NCBI GenBank assembly: GCA_038380795.1
Contig: CM076277.1
Coordinates: 3,129,501 to 3,193,500, forward strand
From: Pyrocephalus nanus
Taxonomy: Eukaryota; Chordata; Aves; Passeriformes; Tyrannidae
Length of the DNA stretch: 64,000 bases
Direction: 5' to 3'
The notes under the pieces are model-generated. The model was not told where the DNA came from and searched no databases. It worked only from the letters and a program-made list of their open reading frames with translations. The first letter of the stretch is position 1. Every line of letters begins with the position of its first letter. The position numbers and the translations under genes are program-made. Below, in pieces: positions 12,640 to 24,799 of the stretch.

Positions 12640-13130
12640 GAAGAAGAGCCAAATATATTATCTGGGAAGAAAGGGTTACTTTTCAATCGAAAATTAATGC
12701 ACTGAATTCTGAATTAACATGTGGGATAATTAAAACCATCTTTCCAATGAATTTATTATAGGATATACAAAGCTAATTATAAATTCTCTGTTGCTTAATC
12801 CCTTGCAGTTTGCTAATGCAGCGTTGAAATCTCTTTGGCCACACTTGTTTAAATTATTCATTAGACACAGCAACAGTTGTGAACTGTAATTTAAATTGGC
12901 ATCTCATGAATATTCAATTACGACAATAAACACTGGAATGTTTTACTGCACACTGCTCGATAGTTTGTGCTCGAGCTCGTGTTGACACATTTTTATTAAC
13001 TCTTTATAAAGGTGTTACCTATTTATGTCACTGATTACAATGAGAATAAAAAGTCCCACTCATAAATATTTGTGTCGTTGTCTTAAGAGAGACGATGTAA
13101 TTAGGCAAAGCTTCAAAAGTCATAATTAAT
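12640..13130. promoter_or_regulatory. Candidate conserved noncoding element, AT-rich
   Basis: Repeat-free AT-rich block with many homeodomain-type cores (GCTAATTATAAATT, TCAATTACGAC, GTAATTAGGC), a CTCATGAATATTCAATTA segment and a CGATAGTTTGTGCTCGAGCTCGTG stretch that keeps CpG inside otherwise AT-rich sequence. Such retention in an intron of a developmental transcription factor resembles known enhancer-type elements. This rests on composition and motifs only. Confidence 0.4.
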
Positions 13131-16100
13131 ATTGGGTGGATCTCCTTTCCCTCCTGTTTGCCTCGAGCACGTGGACTGGCACGCTTTCAAAGCCTGGCAC
13201 ATCCAACCACGTCATGGCTTTGGCACTGCAGCCTTTCCAGCTGCCCCAGCCAAATTCCAGGGTGACCCCATGGGGTGGCCCCGAGTGATGCTCCACCCGG
13301 TATCCCACAGCCCCTGGAGACTCTGGCTGAGCTGGCATCCCAGCCCCTCTGCTTGCCCTGCTCCCACTGCACAGAACATAAGAAATATAGAGATTACTAG
13401 AGATACTGTGAGTATTTGCTCTCTGGCCTGCCAAAATTAGGAAATAAAATGCAGCCTGGCAATAAAATCCCTTTGTGTGGCAGCCTGACGACACTCTGCA
13501 GCATCTTATAGTCTTTTAATGGGGCATTTTTAGAAGCAGCCCTAAAAAATAATTCTCAAGTGGCTGTATAATTTGGTGTGGGTTTCTATTTTTAGCCTGA
13601 ATTCTTTCATTTAAAAGCGAGGTCCCCCTCTGACCAGAGACTGTAATACCGACACTGTGGGACTCAATGTCTGTGGTTTTTCAGCAGCACCACATAATGT
13701 GGGTTAGTTTAGAAACTGAAATATTCCTCCCTTGCCAACTGCCATCCTGGCAAACAGAGCTGGTGATATGATTACTGAAGGTATCAGACTCAGTGGTGGA
13801 GGTTCAGCTTCCCCCTGGGGCTGTGGAGGGTGCAGGGGTGCAGGAAAACCCCTTGGACTCAGATGTACCCTCTTGAGTGCTGACTTTCACCTGCACAGAT
13901 CAGAGCTGCCAGGTGGGAAATAACAGCTTCTGCAACCCTTGCTTTATTCCCAGAATAATCAGGATCTTTTTTTTCTTTTTTTTTGAGCAAACAACCAGCC
14001 AGGACTTTCTCAGGGACACAACAAACCCCACCGGCTTGCTCAGGGGATAATATTGCTGTCCCTCTGTCGTGTGGGGTAATCTTGTTAGCCAGGGGATGAG
14101 TAAAAAAGGCCAAGCAGTTTATCCCAGCAGGAGGTTTTGCTGATTGCTGATGTGACCAGGAGCTGCTCTGTGTCCCAAGGTGAGCACAGCACTGCAGGGA
14201 GAGCTGGTGGAGGGTTCTCATCAGATCACAGCTCTCCCTGAGACATCCCCACCAACCCCTCTGGGGTACCAAGAGCAATTTTCCTCTGTCAGAGGGGTGG
14301 CAAAGCTAATGAATATTCACAAAGTGTTTAAATGCTAATTCCAGATGTATCAGCTGAGTGAATAACTTCAGAAATGCAGAAGTTTAACAAAAATATTTTT
14401 ATTAAAGTTCTTACTCTGTTGACACATTTTTGTTGGCTTGGGATCATTTGAAGGATTTTAGATCCAGTTTCAAAGGAAAGTAACATCCACATGTGCTCCT
14501 CCTGTAGCACTGTATTCAGATGTCCATAAACCTGAAATTCATTATACCTCCAGCAGACAACTACAAGTACTTTAGACACAGTTTTACTTGCACCAGTGAA
14601 GACAGTGGACTATTGCTCACCACCCACAGCTCCACTGGCAATACTCACCCTGCCAAACTTAACCACTGATCCCTGTAAAAGATTTTACACATTAAGGTAA
14701 TTTTGCAGCTGTGCTTTTTTCCATGATATGCTTCCCCCACAGGACTCAGCATTCAGTGCTTGTTGGAATCTGAATTTGATTCCTCGTGGGGAAGATTATT
14801 CCCTCCTCTACTCCCCCGTGTGCACGGCATGAACCACTGTCTCCTCTGTGATCTTTGCATTCCTATTTTTTCCCCCCCTGTAGGACAAAAAGCTGGTTTG
14901 GCACCTCTTAATTATGGCTTTGTTGCTGGCAGTTCATCTGTTCACCTCAACCTTTATTTCCAGTGACATAAAGCATCCGACTGTTCCGCTCCTCTATTGC
15001 AATACCTCTTGTTCCAGATCACCCGCCTGTGAGTCAGCAGAGGGCTGTGCACCCCTTGTACTTCCCCATAAATTAGTAAGTGATACCTTGGCTTGAATTG
15101 CAAGGGTCTTTCAGGACTAATCTGTGCATTTTTGTTGGTGTTTCTTCAAGCTATTTCTCATGTACCACAGCTGGCACCTCGTTTCAACCTTGCAGTGGAA
15201 CACAGACAATCACGACACTTTGTACTGCTAATGCCTTTCTTTTTTTGATCCATGAATAATTTTCTTTGCCACTGTAGCAGCTCTCCCAGAATACTAAAAA
15301 CCCCCCAGTCTCCTGTAACCATATCAATTCAGCTCTGACGTGAGCTGAAGAGCTGCAGCGCTCCCGGTGATGTCAATGCATGATTCAGACATGCTTTTCC
15401 TTTATGCTCCCATATCCAGGGCTCGTTCTGCTTCCCTGAGAAGGGGGGAGCTGGCTCAGCCCCTACAGACTCTGCCATAATTCACCCAGCACTGCAATTT
15501 GCACTCACGTGCACTGGAAAATGCCACTTCACTCTGTTTGGCTGGAAGCACCTTCTCCCTGAAGCCCTGAGGAATGGGATTGGGTAGGTCCTTGTATCCA
15601 GCAACCTAAATGGGATGGGTCCCCTTTGGATCTCCTCATCTCATGCACCAAGTGAGACTCGAAGCGCCTAGGGCTGCCTCCACCCCAGAATCAGAATCTG
15701 CAGGCAGAGGCAGGACAGACAGCCCGTTGAAAGTAAAATTTGGCAGGTTTTAAATGTAGGAGAAAGTGGGAAGGAAACTCCTGTTCTGTGGAAGAATTTA
15801 GTTCTTGCCATTTTAGCAGAGATCAGGTTTTGTGGGCCACTGCCAAGGTTTCCTTTTAAAATTCCCCCCCCCAGCTGGATGGGATTGATGCAAAGTTCAA
15901 GGCACCCCTCAGTGCCTCCAGGGCTTGCACATGACTGACCTGCTCCCGTCCGTGATGACATCTCCCAGGATGTTCTGCGGCTCCTCTAAGCTCTGTGCCT
16001 GCACTGACTGTCCCAGAGAGCAGGATACACCCAGTGTGTATTCACAGCCCTGGTTTGTATGTCCCCAGAGGTCACCTCACCCCTGAACACACAGTTCTAT

Positions 16101-16299
16101 GTGGCTCACCCATTGCTAAACCACGACACCCATGCAGGGCTGAGCTGCAGCCCCGTGGTACAGACGAGGCTCTTGGCTGCCTCAACCCTTCAGAAACACA
16201 AGATGAAGACAGGAAACCTCCCCAGAAGCACAACTGCAGGGTCACGTCCTGCTGCTTTGCCCTTGCAGCCAATGTTGCAGGACACCAGCAGGAATGCTG
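13131..16299. other. Intronic stretch, mostly unique sequence
   Basis: No CR1 copy recognised. AT-rich sections lie at 13530-13620 and 14300-14420, and a pyrimidine-rich section lies at 14800-14890. No exon or RNA gene recognised. Confidence 0.5.
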
Positions 16300-16725
16300 C
16301 CAAGTCTTTACAAGTATATTAATGGCAAAAAGGCAGTGTAGAAAGAACATGGGATGCTCCAGGATGAGAATGCTCTCCTCTCAAACAAGGAGAGAGACAA
16401 GGCAGAGGTGTTTAATGCTTTCTCTGCCTCTGTCTTCAACACAGATGATGGACCAAGGGGGTCTCAGTGCCCTGAGCTGCAGGACCATGACTGCACGAAG
16501 GATCAACTCCCAGTCGCCCCTGAACTTGTGTGGGATCTGCTGCACCAGCTGGATCCCTACAAACCTATGGGGCCTGATGGGATGCACCCAAGGATCCTCA
16601 AAGAGCGACAGATGCCATCTCAAAACCTCTCTCGATGATTTTTGAGTGGTCCTGGGAATCTGGAGAGGTCCCAGCTGGCTGGGAGCTGACAAACGCTGTT
16701 TCCCTGTGGTGGGCAGTTACATGCT
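16300..16725 (+). mobile_element. CR1 LINE internal fragment with ORF2 coding
   Basis: The plus strand encodes a CR1 ORF2 segment between the endonuclease and reverse transcriptase domains. It reads KAEVFNAFSASVFNTDDGP, then LDPYKPMGPDGMHPRILKE, then IFEWSWESGEVPAGW after a frameshift. In CR1 proteins the corresponding wording is K(A/S)MGPDGMHPRVLREL and the GEVP.DW motif. Similarity stops abruptly near 16725. It is a broken copy with a frameshift near 16600-16640. Confidence 0.9.
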
Positions 16726-17102
16726 GCAGTCTGCAGGCTCTGAGCACCCAAGCTCAGTGTCCTTTCTCAATAAAACCAATCCTGCCAAACTCCAAAGTAC
16801 TTGCTGCTCCAAGTATTGGTGCCCCATAATAGGTGTCTTGATATCACATCATGTTTGATTGCTGATCAAAGCACTATCCAGCAGGACCAGCTTCCCATTC
16901 CCCCCAAACAGGTCTCCTCACAGTGCTGATCCCAAAGGAAAGGGCTCAAGGATCCAGGTGTCACAATCCCATAGCCAAACTTAAAAATCCCATGCACAAA
17001 TCTCAGAAAATCAGAGGCAAGCTTGAGCCCTGTCTGCTTTTCAGCAATGCTGGCTGCACTGATTTCATGCTGAACTCAAAGTGGCTGAGAAATCCACTCT
17101 GC

Positions 17103-17380
17103 TCATGTTTAGGGCAAGAGGAAATGTCCTCAAGTTGCATCAGGGGAGGTTCAGGTTGGATACTAGGAAAAATTTCTTTACTGAAAGGGTGGTCAAGCAA
17201 GCAATGGAACAGGCTGTCCAAGGAGAGAGATGCTGGAATCCCCATCCCTGGAAGTGTTCAAAACCCATGTAGATGTGGTGCTTAGGGACATGGGCTACTG
17301 GTGGGCCTGGCAGTGTCAGATTAAGGGTTGGACTTGATGATCTTAGAAGTCTTTTTCAACCTAAGTGATTCTATGATTCA
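17103..17380 (+). mobile_element. CR1 LINE 3' end, second subfamily
   Basis: Plus-strand 3' end with AAATGTCCTCAAGTTGCATC, TTCAGGTTGGATACTAGGAA, GGAACAGGCTGTCCAAGGAG and the terminal GTTGGACTTGATGATCTTAG followed by GTGATTCTATGATTC at 17366-17380. It lies about 380 bp beyond the ORF2 fragment on the same strand, so both may derive from one copy with an internal deletion, or from two insertions. Confidence 0.93.
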
Positions 17381-19067
17381 ATGAAATTCTGGCATTTCTA
17401 TTCAGTGATAAACACAGGAAAGAAGATGAACTAGGAAAAGGTTTCTTAGAGGGAATAGGAAGCCCAACCTTTCTAATGCTGTTTCCCCTAACTTTGGCTT
17501 TCAGCTCTTGACAAGACTGACACACCTGTAAAAGGGGAAATCAAGCTCGTAAGGTCTGGTTGCAATATGTATTGATTTTAATGATCCACATTTTTAAATT
17601 ACTGCAGATAATGGACTACAGAGGAGCCATCTTGCTACAGCCATAATTGTAGTTATCCCTCTAATTTTTCCCCAGTGAATCTTCAATGTGAGCTCTAACT
17701 GAGGTCCAGTTATTATTATTCCCGGTGTACACGGCATCCAAGCGTGTCAAGTGTTCGACTGGGTGTTAAAAATGCTACTGGTCACTTCCTCACATTTATT
17801 TATAGTGATCTTATGGCAACAACAATGCAAAGACTGCAAAAACGTAAATACAGTGGAATGTGATTTAAAGTTACTGGAAGAAGCCCATTTCCAACTCCCT
17901 GCAGCAACTTCCAGCCAGCTCCACTTGCACCCAGGCATCCTCCAAGGACAGCTGGATAACGGAGTTCAGCATCACCCAGAGGACACAAGAGTAAAAAATC
18001 TGGTTGTAATAACTAAAACCTTTGACCGTTCACGGGCAACAGTAAAAATCAACACGAAATTCACGGGCACCAGCACTTGCAGAGCAGTCCAGAACTTCTC
18101 GGTGAATGGCTCCAATAAATCAGCATGGCTGAATTGTTGCTGACTGCACTAAAGTCATTGTACTGTATATGACTTTTCTACTTCAGTGAGAAAGCAAAGC
18201 AAAAGGGAATGAAGCAAACTGTCACTCAGGAGAATTCCAGCTCCAACCAACCATTATGGATCAGGAAATCCAAATTGTCAAAGGGGCCTCAATTTAGTCC
18301 TGGATTTTTGAGGCGTAAGACCCAAAGCATCAAATCGAAAGGCAGGATTGCCACAGACAAGAGTTCTCCTGTGCAGACCTGAAGTCAGTGCACAATGGCC
18401 ACACAAAACATCCCCTGGCATGCAGCTCTGTGTGATCCTGGTGGATTCAGGCTCTATCCCATCAAATTCTTTGGAAATTCACACCAGGGAAGCTCCGTTG
18501 GGCCACATTTCACCAATAGTGTGACTGTGAGAAGCCAGAGAAAAACTACTCTTAAAAGAAGTCCCATGTGCTGGATTTGCAGAATTCCACATGGGAGCCT
18601 TTCCACAACCAGCTTAACATTACAAATATCCCCTTCAAAGCGAGTAGCCACGGGGTTAGCAGGGGAACTGTTCACAAGCTCATGCTGCTTAGCTACACAC
18701 ACATATCCCGTAAATCAGCAGCGAAATTGCTCTTCCACTTGGCATCAGTACGGTGCCCTCATCAGGGCATAATGCTCGGTGCTGAACTTTGGCTTCCAGC
18801 CCTTCAGCAATTGCATTTCTGCCTTGTAAAACAGCATGGCCGTGGCAGGGCTACATATGCTCGATTACAAAAGAGGGACTTTCAAAATCAGCCGTGCCCC
18901 AGGTGGGACAGGGATCGCTAATCCGCCTTGCAAATTCCCTGACACAGTTTGAAGGGGGTTCCTAGCACCACCTGGGCTCCACCAGTTTAGTCTTTGCTTT
19001 TGTGAAATGATAAAAAACCCCTTTTCCTTCTGTCTTTGACTCCACTGTTTGGATTCAATTCTCAGGG

Positions 19068-19103
<36 letters not shown>

Positions 19104-19632
19104 CTCTGGACAAGTCTTGCTTAGATGCTCTGTAGATGCCACAGAACATCTACTGGGCACCATGGCAGGGTTGAAATTCTGCTGGAAACAGGCAGATGAT
19201 GAAGAAGAAATGACCCCACCAGGATGATAAAGCTGAGCAAGGAGTGCTGAGTCTTCTCAGCAGGCTGATGGGATGGAGGAAACAGGAGAACTCATAAGTG
19301 CAAATATTTCTGTCCTTCAATCTCCTGTGTGGAGGCATTAAAATTAAACTGCTTCTTTAGTTACAGCTGCCTGACATCTAAGACACCCCAGAGAGAGCCC
19401 TGTAGTGACTTCTAGGGACATGAAGATAATTCTGTGGCCAGCAAACACCTGCTCAATGTCTACAGAAGCTCCGAGCTCCACAGTGTGGTTCATTTCTGGA
19501 CCTTTCTCCAGACCTCCCACATCCCACAGAGAGGCCTGATTGTACCCTCAGCTCTGTTACAGGAAAAACAACCCTCATTTTATTTTCTTCTGGGGCAGCT
19601 TCAAGGGAGCAAAGCTGTGGTAACCACAAATC
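17381..19632. other. Intronic stretch with AT-rich block
   Basis: The section at 17560-17870 is AT-rich with TTATTATTATTCCCGG-type sequence and resembles conserved noncoding DNA. The remainder is ordinary intron plus a T28 homopolymer. Confidence 0.45.
19071..19098 (+). repeat. T28 homopolymer
   Basis: The longest homopolymer in the window (A28 on the TOX2 strand). CR1 does not leave poly(A) tails. The sequence to its right, read on the minus strand, has no AATAAA signal or recognised gene body, so a retrocopy is not supported. Confidence 0.96.
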
Positions 19633-19735
19633 CTATCATGGAATATCCTGACCTGGAAGGGACCCGCAAGGATCACCAAAGTCCAACTCCTGGCCCTGCA
19701 CAAGGCAACCCCAAGAATCCCATCATGAACCATCA
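19633..19735 (-). mobile_element. CR1 LINE 3' end, third subfamily
   Basis: Antisense CR1 with ATCATGGAATATCCTGACCT, GGGACCCGCAAGGATCACC and GTCCAACTCCTGGCCCTGCA. These words mark a subfamily distinct from the GTTGCCCAGAGAAGC type. Confidence 0.85.
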
Positions 19736-21059
19736 TGAAACGTAAGCTTAAAAAGGAATGGAATTTCCCAAAGAGAGAACTTATCCAGTACAATACCAAG
19801 AAAACTGGCTGTGGAGGCTGAGCAGTGACCTGCCTCACCATGCTGTGTGAGAAGGTAGGTACCGGTGGAATTCCACCTCATCATGCCTGCCAAGACACAG
19901 AAATCAAAGCAAAAACCCAGCTTTGGTTGCTGATACCAGCTTTGGGCTTTGCAGGGGACAGCTGGGAAAGGGATGTGTCCTAGCTATCTCATTTTCTTCT
20001 CTTGCCAGAACTGGATGTTCTCAGTTCAGCTGAACATGAACATGAACGTTGACAGGACTCATTTTGAAAGGAAGGCGATTTTCCCGCAGGTAAACGTGCC
20101 ACCTCCTCCTCCAGATTAATGCTAACCAGATGGACAACTGCCTGAGGACTGCTGCTAAAAAACACAGGCTGAAATAATCAGAGAGTCTCTAGGACAGACA
20201 CAGAGAACTGATATAGAACTGGAAACGAGCCATGAAAAAGCCCAACCAGCATGAAACTTGGAGCTGTGTGCGGGATTGTCTGCAGAAACCTCCCGGGATG
20301 CAGCAGGTGGGTTGGCAATGGCTGGTGGATGTTTTGCACCAAGAACATGAAACCCGTGCTGTGCTGTGCTAACAACTGGAGACTGGCTCTTTCAGAGCCC
20401 AGTTCTGCACATGCAAACCTGAAAAATGCACCTCCAAGGAGATGGTTTGCAAAGGCTAGTCTGTCCCAAAGGGTTGGCATCAGTAGGAGCTGGAAAAGAG
20501 CACTGGGACAGAGTTAGAGAAGGTGACGTTGATGAGGGACATTAAAGATGTTTCAAGCAAGGAGTTATTAATGCTGTGAGGTTTAATTTGGGAATGTGCC
20601 CAAATCTCCGTGTCTCTGAGGAAGAAAAGAGGATCCAGGCTCTGAGTGCAGAGGGAAATGACACAGATCTGGCTGGCACTGCTATGAGCAAGGACAGCAG
20701 AGCCAGGACTGATTCAGTCATCGGGTTTTAACAATGGTTTACTGCAAAATCCGTAGGTGAGAAGTGCTGCCAGGAGCCCAAAGCAGAGATTCCACCACAC
20801 CTTCCCCAGTATGAGACACAATACAAGAGAGATGGGACCTGATGCTCCCCAGCTTCAGATTAATTCCAGTCAGAAATCAGATATGGATTTATTACATGTA
20901 ACAACCACCTCCTCCTCTCCACCAACATGCATTTTAACATCTACTACAGCAGCTCCCCGTGTTTTTGGTAGATCCAGAAGCATTTTAAAAAATATCCTTT
21001 TGGTGTTTTCGTTTTCACTCTCAGCAAGTCCCAGTGCTGATCTTGACCTGTGAGGGTAA

Positions 21060-21720
21060 AACTATTCCCTTTTATTGCTTTGAGATCCCAAATCTCAATA
21101 CCTATGCAGTTTCCCAGCCAAGGGACATTCCTGATGTAGCTGTTCTCACTTGTGCATCCTGGGCACTGTTATAATTCCAATTATTTTATTTGCCTCCTTC
21201 TTAAACTTAGCATCTGCCATCGCAGACAATCTTTTCAGACCCATGATACTTTCTGTTTGTAGTCTTTGAGCCTCTTTTTTTCTTTCCCCTTGCCTGAGAT
21301 GGGATGACCAGCACAGTACAGAGTATATAACTCTCCAAACCACCTCTATCCATAACTTTCTCCTGTTCACCCCTTATCCCTGCACAAGGTTTTTTTGGGG
21401 TGCTTTCTGGCAGTCAGTTCAGAGCACTGCAAGCTTTATGACTAGTGAATATTTTTCTCCTCAACATGCATTAATTTCACATTTATCAACACTGAACAAA
21501 CTGCCTTTGCAATCTTGCAGTCCATTTCCCTCCTATATTTACATCTCTCCAAATCTCCTTTCTCCTGCCCCAAATATGTCCAATTTCTTTGCGTCACCCT
21601 CAAATTTTATTCCTCCCTGCCCACCCTCAGCATCGTTAACAAACAATCACAAACCACAGAGCAGCCAGGCCAACAACACTACCTTGAGAGACCTTCCCAA
21701 AACATCAGGTGCATGAGTTT
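21060..21720 (-). mobile_element. Ancient L3/CR1-type LINE, 3' portion
   Basis: The antisense pattern typical of old amniote CR1/L3 3' regions is visible: TGGGATGACCAGCACAGTAC, then AACATGCATTAATTTCACAT and TTTATCAACACTGAACAAAC, followed by a C-rich stretch. Highly diverged with no coding. It cannot be the same insertion as the 4640-5180 reverse-transcriptase piece, because for a minus-strand element the 3' portion would have to lie to the left. Confidence 0.6.
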
Positions 21721-24150
21721 TTTAATCATTGCTTTTTCTAGGGTTAGCCAAATAACATAATAAAAGATGTGAGAGACTGGCAAGAAGCGCTTGTCCTGGG
21801 TCAGGACAGCCAATCTCTGACTGACCTCGCTCTTTGCTAGTCCCTTTTCTTGTGGCAACACCTCAAATTGCCCCCATTTCCTCCACTTCTGCCTCTGTCA
21901 GCACAAGCAGAAGGCATCTTCCTCCCAGCTTGTTGGTCATCCCATCACCTCCACTTGCTCTGCTGCCCATTTCCAAAGGGTCCAGACGGGCATCTTTTGG
22001 GGGAACCTCGTCTACCACAGCCCTGGTGGCACAGGCACCATGTCCATTTTGTGCTGCCCGTGTTGGTCACTACACTTTGGACTCTTTCAACTCCAAATTG
22101 AACATCCAGGCTCCAGACAAATGGGCTCTCCACGAGGTGCCTGCCTGGGGTGTCTGGAGGAAGGGAGCAGACCCAAGAGCTGCCTGCTGCAGGTTACAGG
22201 ACATCTGGATCCACGCTGGGGGATGCCCACGGCAGGAGAGGTAAGTGAGAAGTTACAACCCTGGCAATTCCTATGGATGTTGAAGGATTGCAGCAATACC
22301 CTGCGCCCTCCCTTCGCAGAGAACAAACAATTTCCAGGCTGGAAACGGACGGTTCCTAATGGGATTCTGCAGAGCTGGGAGACAAATGGAACAGCCAGGC
22401 AGAGCATTAAGGAATGCTTTCCATCCAGCAGAGCCCAAGTGAAACACTCGGACATATAACATTACCAACTGGCTCGCTGCCATGCATCAGATGCAGAAAC
22501 ATTTTTCTCTTTCTGTGACAAGCTGCATCTGTAGCAATCATTATAATTTCTCTTGACATTGCATCCCACACCTCTTCACAGAGGCAGGACTCAAGTAGCA
22601 CTCTTCATTTAAATGGTAACTTTGATTTCTCGGGGCTACGGGGATGTGAAGTGGTTCAGCCTGCACCACTCGGGTGGAAGGGAGGGCTGCTGGAACTGTG
22701 TTTGCAGTCTGTGCTTTCCAGGTTAAATCTTCTTGGTAGGGGGTTTCAGAATTTGACACCTGGATCTTCCAATATCTGCACTCAAAATGCAGGTAGATGT
22801 TGAGGGTGTTCACTGCAGGAAGAAAATCTGACTCGGGATTCTTGTTGGTGTTCTCCCTTGCTCTCAGGGAGAGAGCAAACTCCACTGAGCCCACTGGCAG
22901 GAGAAAACTCCTCTGAAAGGGCTGGGATTACAGTTTCTGTTTACCAAGCTGAGGAAATCTTACCCAGCAACTAGGAACCATTCCTCCCCGAGCCGCTGAC
23001 GTCGCCCTTTGATCCCCTCATTGCACAACAAAGCCTGTTACAGCCCCATTATTTTTATTGTAAGCACTTTTCTGTTATTTGCCTCTAAAAACGGCTCCCA
23101 CTTAAATAATACAAAAAAGACTCACTCGACGTGCACACACCTACAGCGGTGAACAGTCATCACAACTTCTGCAGCAGAAACAAAAGCTGTGGAAATTTCC
23201 ATGCTTTTTTTGGGCTCTCCCATCCCGGGCAGGAGCTGGGAACTGCAATGACAACAGTTACACTTGCCCTCCTTGTCCATAAGGAAAATCTGGGGTGATC
23301 AGGAATTGCTGGAGCAGGTTAATGCAACCTGGGAACACGTGAAGAGGAGGGAAGTGACAGCTATATGAGATAAATATGATTGATCTAAGAGACAAGGGCA
23401 ATTAAAGGTGGGCTGCAACACTGATCAAAATATGCAAGATGGATGGCAAAGAGTTGCCAGACATGCGACTTTGGGTTTTTCCCCAAGTATCAGAGGTGCT
23501 GCTGGTTAAAAAGTGGCAAAAATTATTCTATTTACAGCTGCTTGATGCACTTCAAAGAAGATTTTATGCTGCATTATGATGTGGGGTGTGAACACACATG
23601 GGAGCACGATGGTGTGGCAGAGGTTATGATGCAAATGAAAACCCTTCATTTGCCTTTTGGAGGCTCTTTGCATGGCACAGACCTGCAGCCACCACATCTC
23701 CTCGTTATTCCCACAGAAATGAGCAAAGAGGGAAGAAGCACGGGGCAGAAGGGACAGCAAATAAGGTGGATATATGGTGCAAGGGATGGACCAACGGGAT
23801 GGGAGGAGCTCCATATCTTTGGCAAAATCATCTTCCCTGCATTAGACCCTTCCTCTCAGTCTAGAGGTGGCAATGCAAGCTCAGCTTTATTTGCACTCCC
23901 ACTCCAACAGGCAGGGAGCAGGAATGGGATGCAGGAGAAGGTGCAGAGACACGTGCCTTGGGGATTATTCCTGCCTAGAAATGACTCTGCTCTCCTGTGT
24001 GTGACCCAAACGAAAACAAGTCCTCAAATAACCTGCACCATTGAGTCACATGCACGAAGTAAGGCACAAAGACAGCATTCTGGGGAGGGTGGAAGCAGTT
24101 TCTGGCTAATCAGCTGCAAGAGGGCTGAGTATATTCAGCGAGAGGCAAAG
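21721..24150. other. Intronic stretch, unique sequence
   Basis: No repeat recognised. A section at 22970-23140 mixes several CpG with AT-rich DNA (GAGCCGCTGACGTCGCCC, containing a TGACGTC CRE-like core) and may be a noncoding element. The longest plus-strand open frame here (23443-24159) runs into the adjacent CR1 and has no family resemblance. Confidence 0.45.
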
Positions 24151-24280
24151 GAATCATAGAATGATTTGGGTTGGAAGGGACCTTAAAGCTCATCTCATTC
24201 CAACCCCCTGCCATGGGCAGGGACACCTTCCACTAGCCCAGGTTGCTCCAAGCCCCGTCCAACCTGGCCTTGGACATTTC
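24151..24280 (-). mobile_element. CR1 LINE 3' end, short
   Basis: Antisense CR1 starting GAATCATAGAATGATTTGGG, then CCATGGGCAGGGACACCTTC and GTCCAACCTGGCCTTGGACA. Truncated after about 130 bp. Confidence 0.95.
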
Positions 24281-24799
24281 CATGTGTGGAACTGTTTGCT
24301 AAGATGGGAAAAAATGCCACCCTGCAGGACACAACCAAAATCTAAAGGGTTGAAACAGGGCTAAGTAACAGGCATCTGTCTGCAAGTCTGTACACTAGAC
24401 ACAACACATCTGAAGATCAGAATCAGGTCTTAAAAAAGATCCATCCCTTTCCTTGAACATATTTACTCCAGTTATTTGATATTGTTCTGAAAACCTCCTT
24501 CATGCTGTGTTCATCTCATCTGCTGCTGTAATTCACAGATTTTATTTTCCACTATATTTTTAATTTATATCATGTTTTATTTATACTGCTGTCTTTCACG
24601 AACCCCCAAATTTCAAAACTGACACCAGCATTACGCACATAAAGTAGACTTCTTATTATCAACACGGCAGAGGAGACAAAAAAATGACAGGAATAAATCT
24701 TAGGTTTTATGCTGGCGAGACGTTCCGCAAAGTAAGTGACATTTCTCAGCAATACAAATTGTACATTAAAAGATAATTTTCAGAACATGATACCAGCTC

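Noticed and set aside
23443..24159. Plus-strand open frame of 238 codons
   Set aside because: No recognisable family or motif. It runs into the terminus of an antisense CR1 at 24151, so I treat it as chance.
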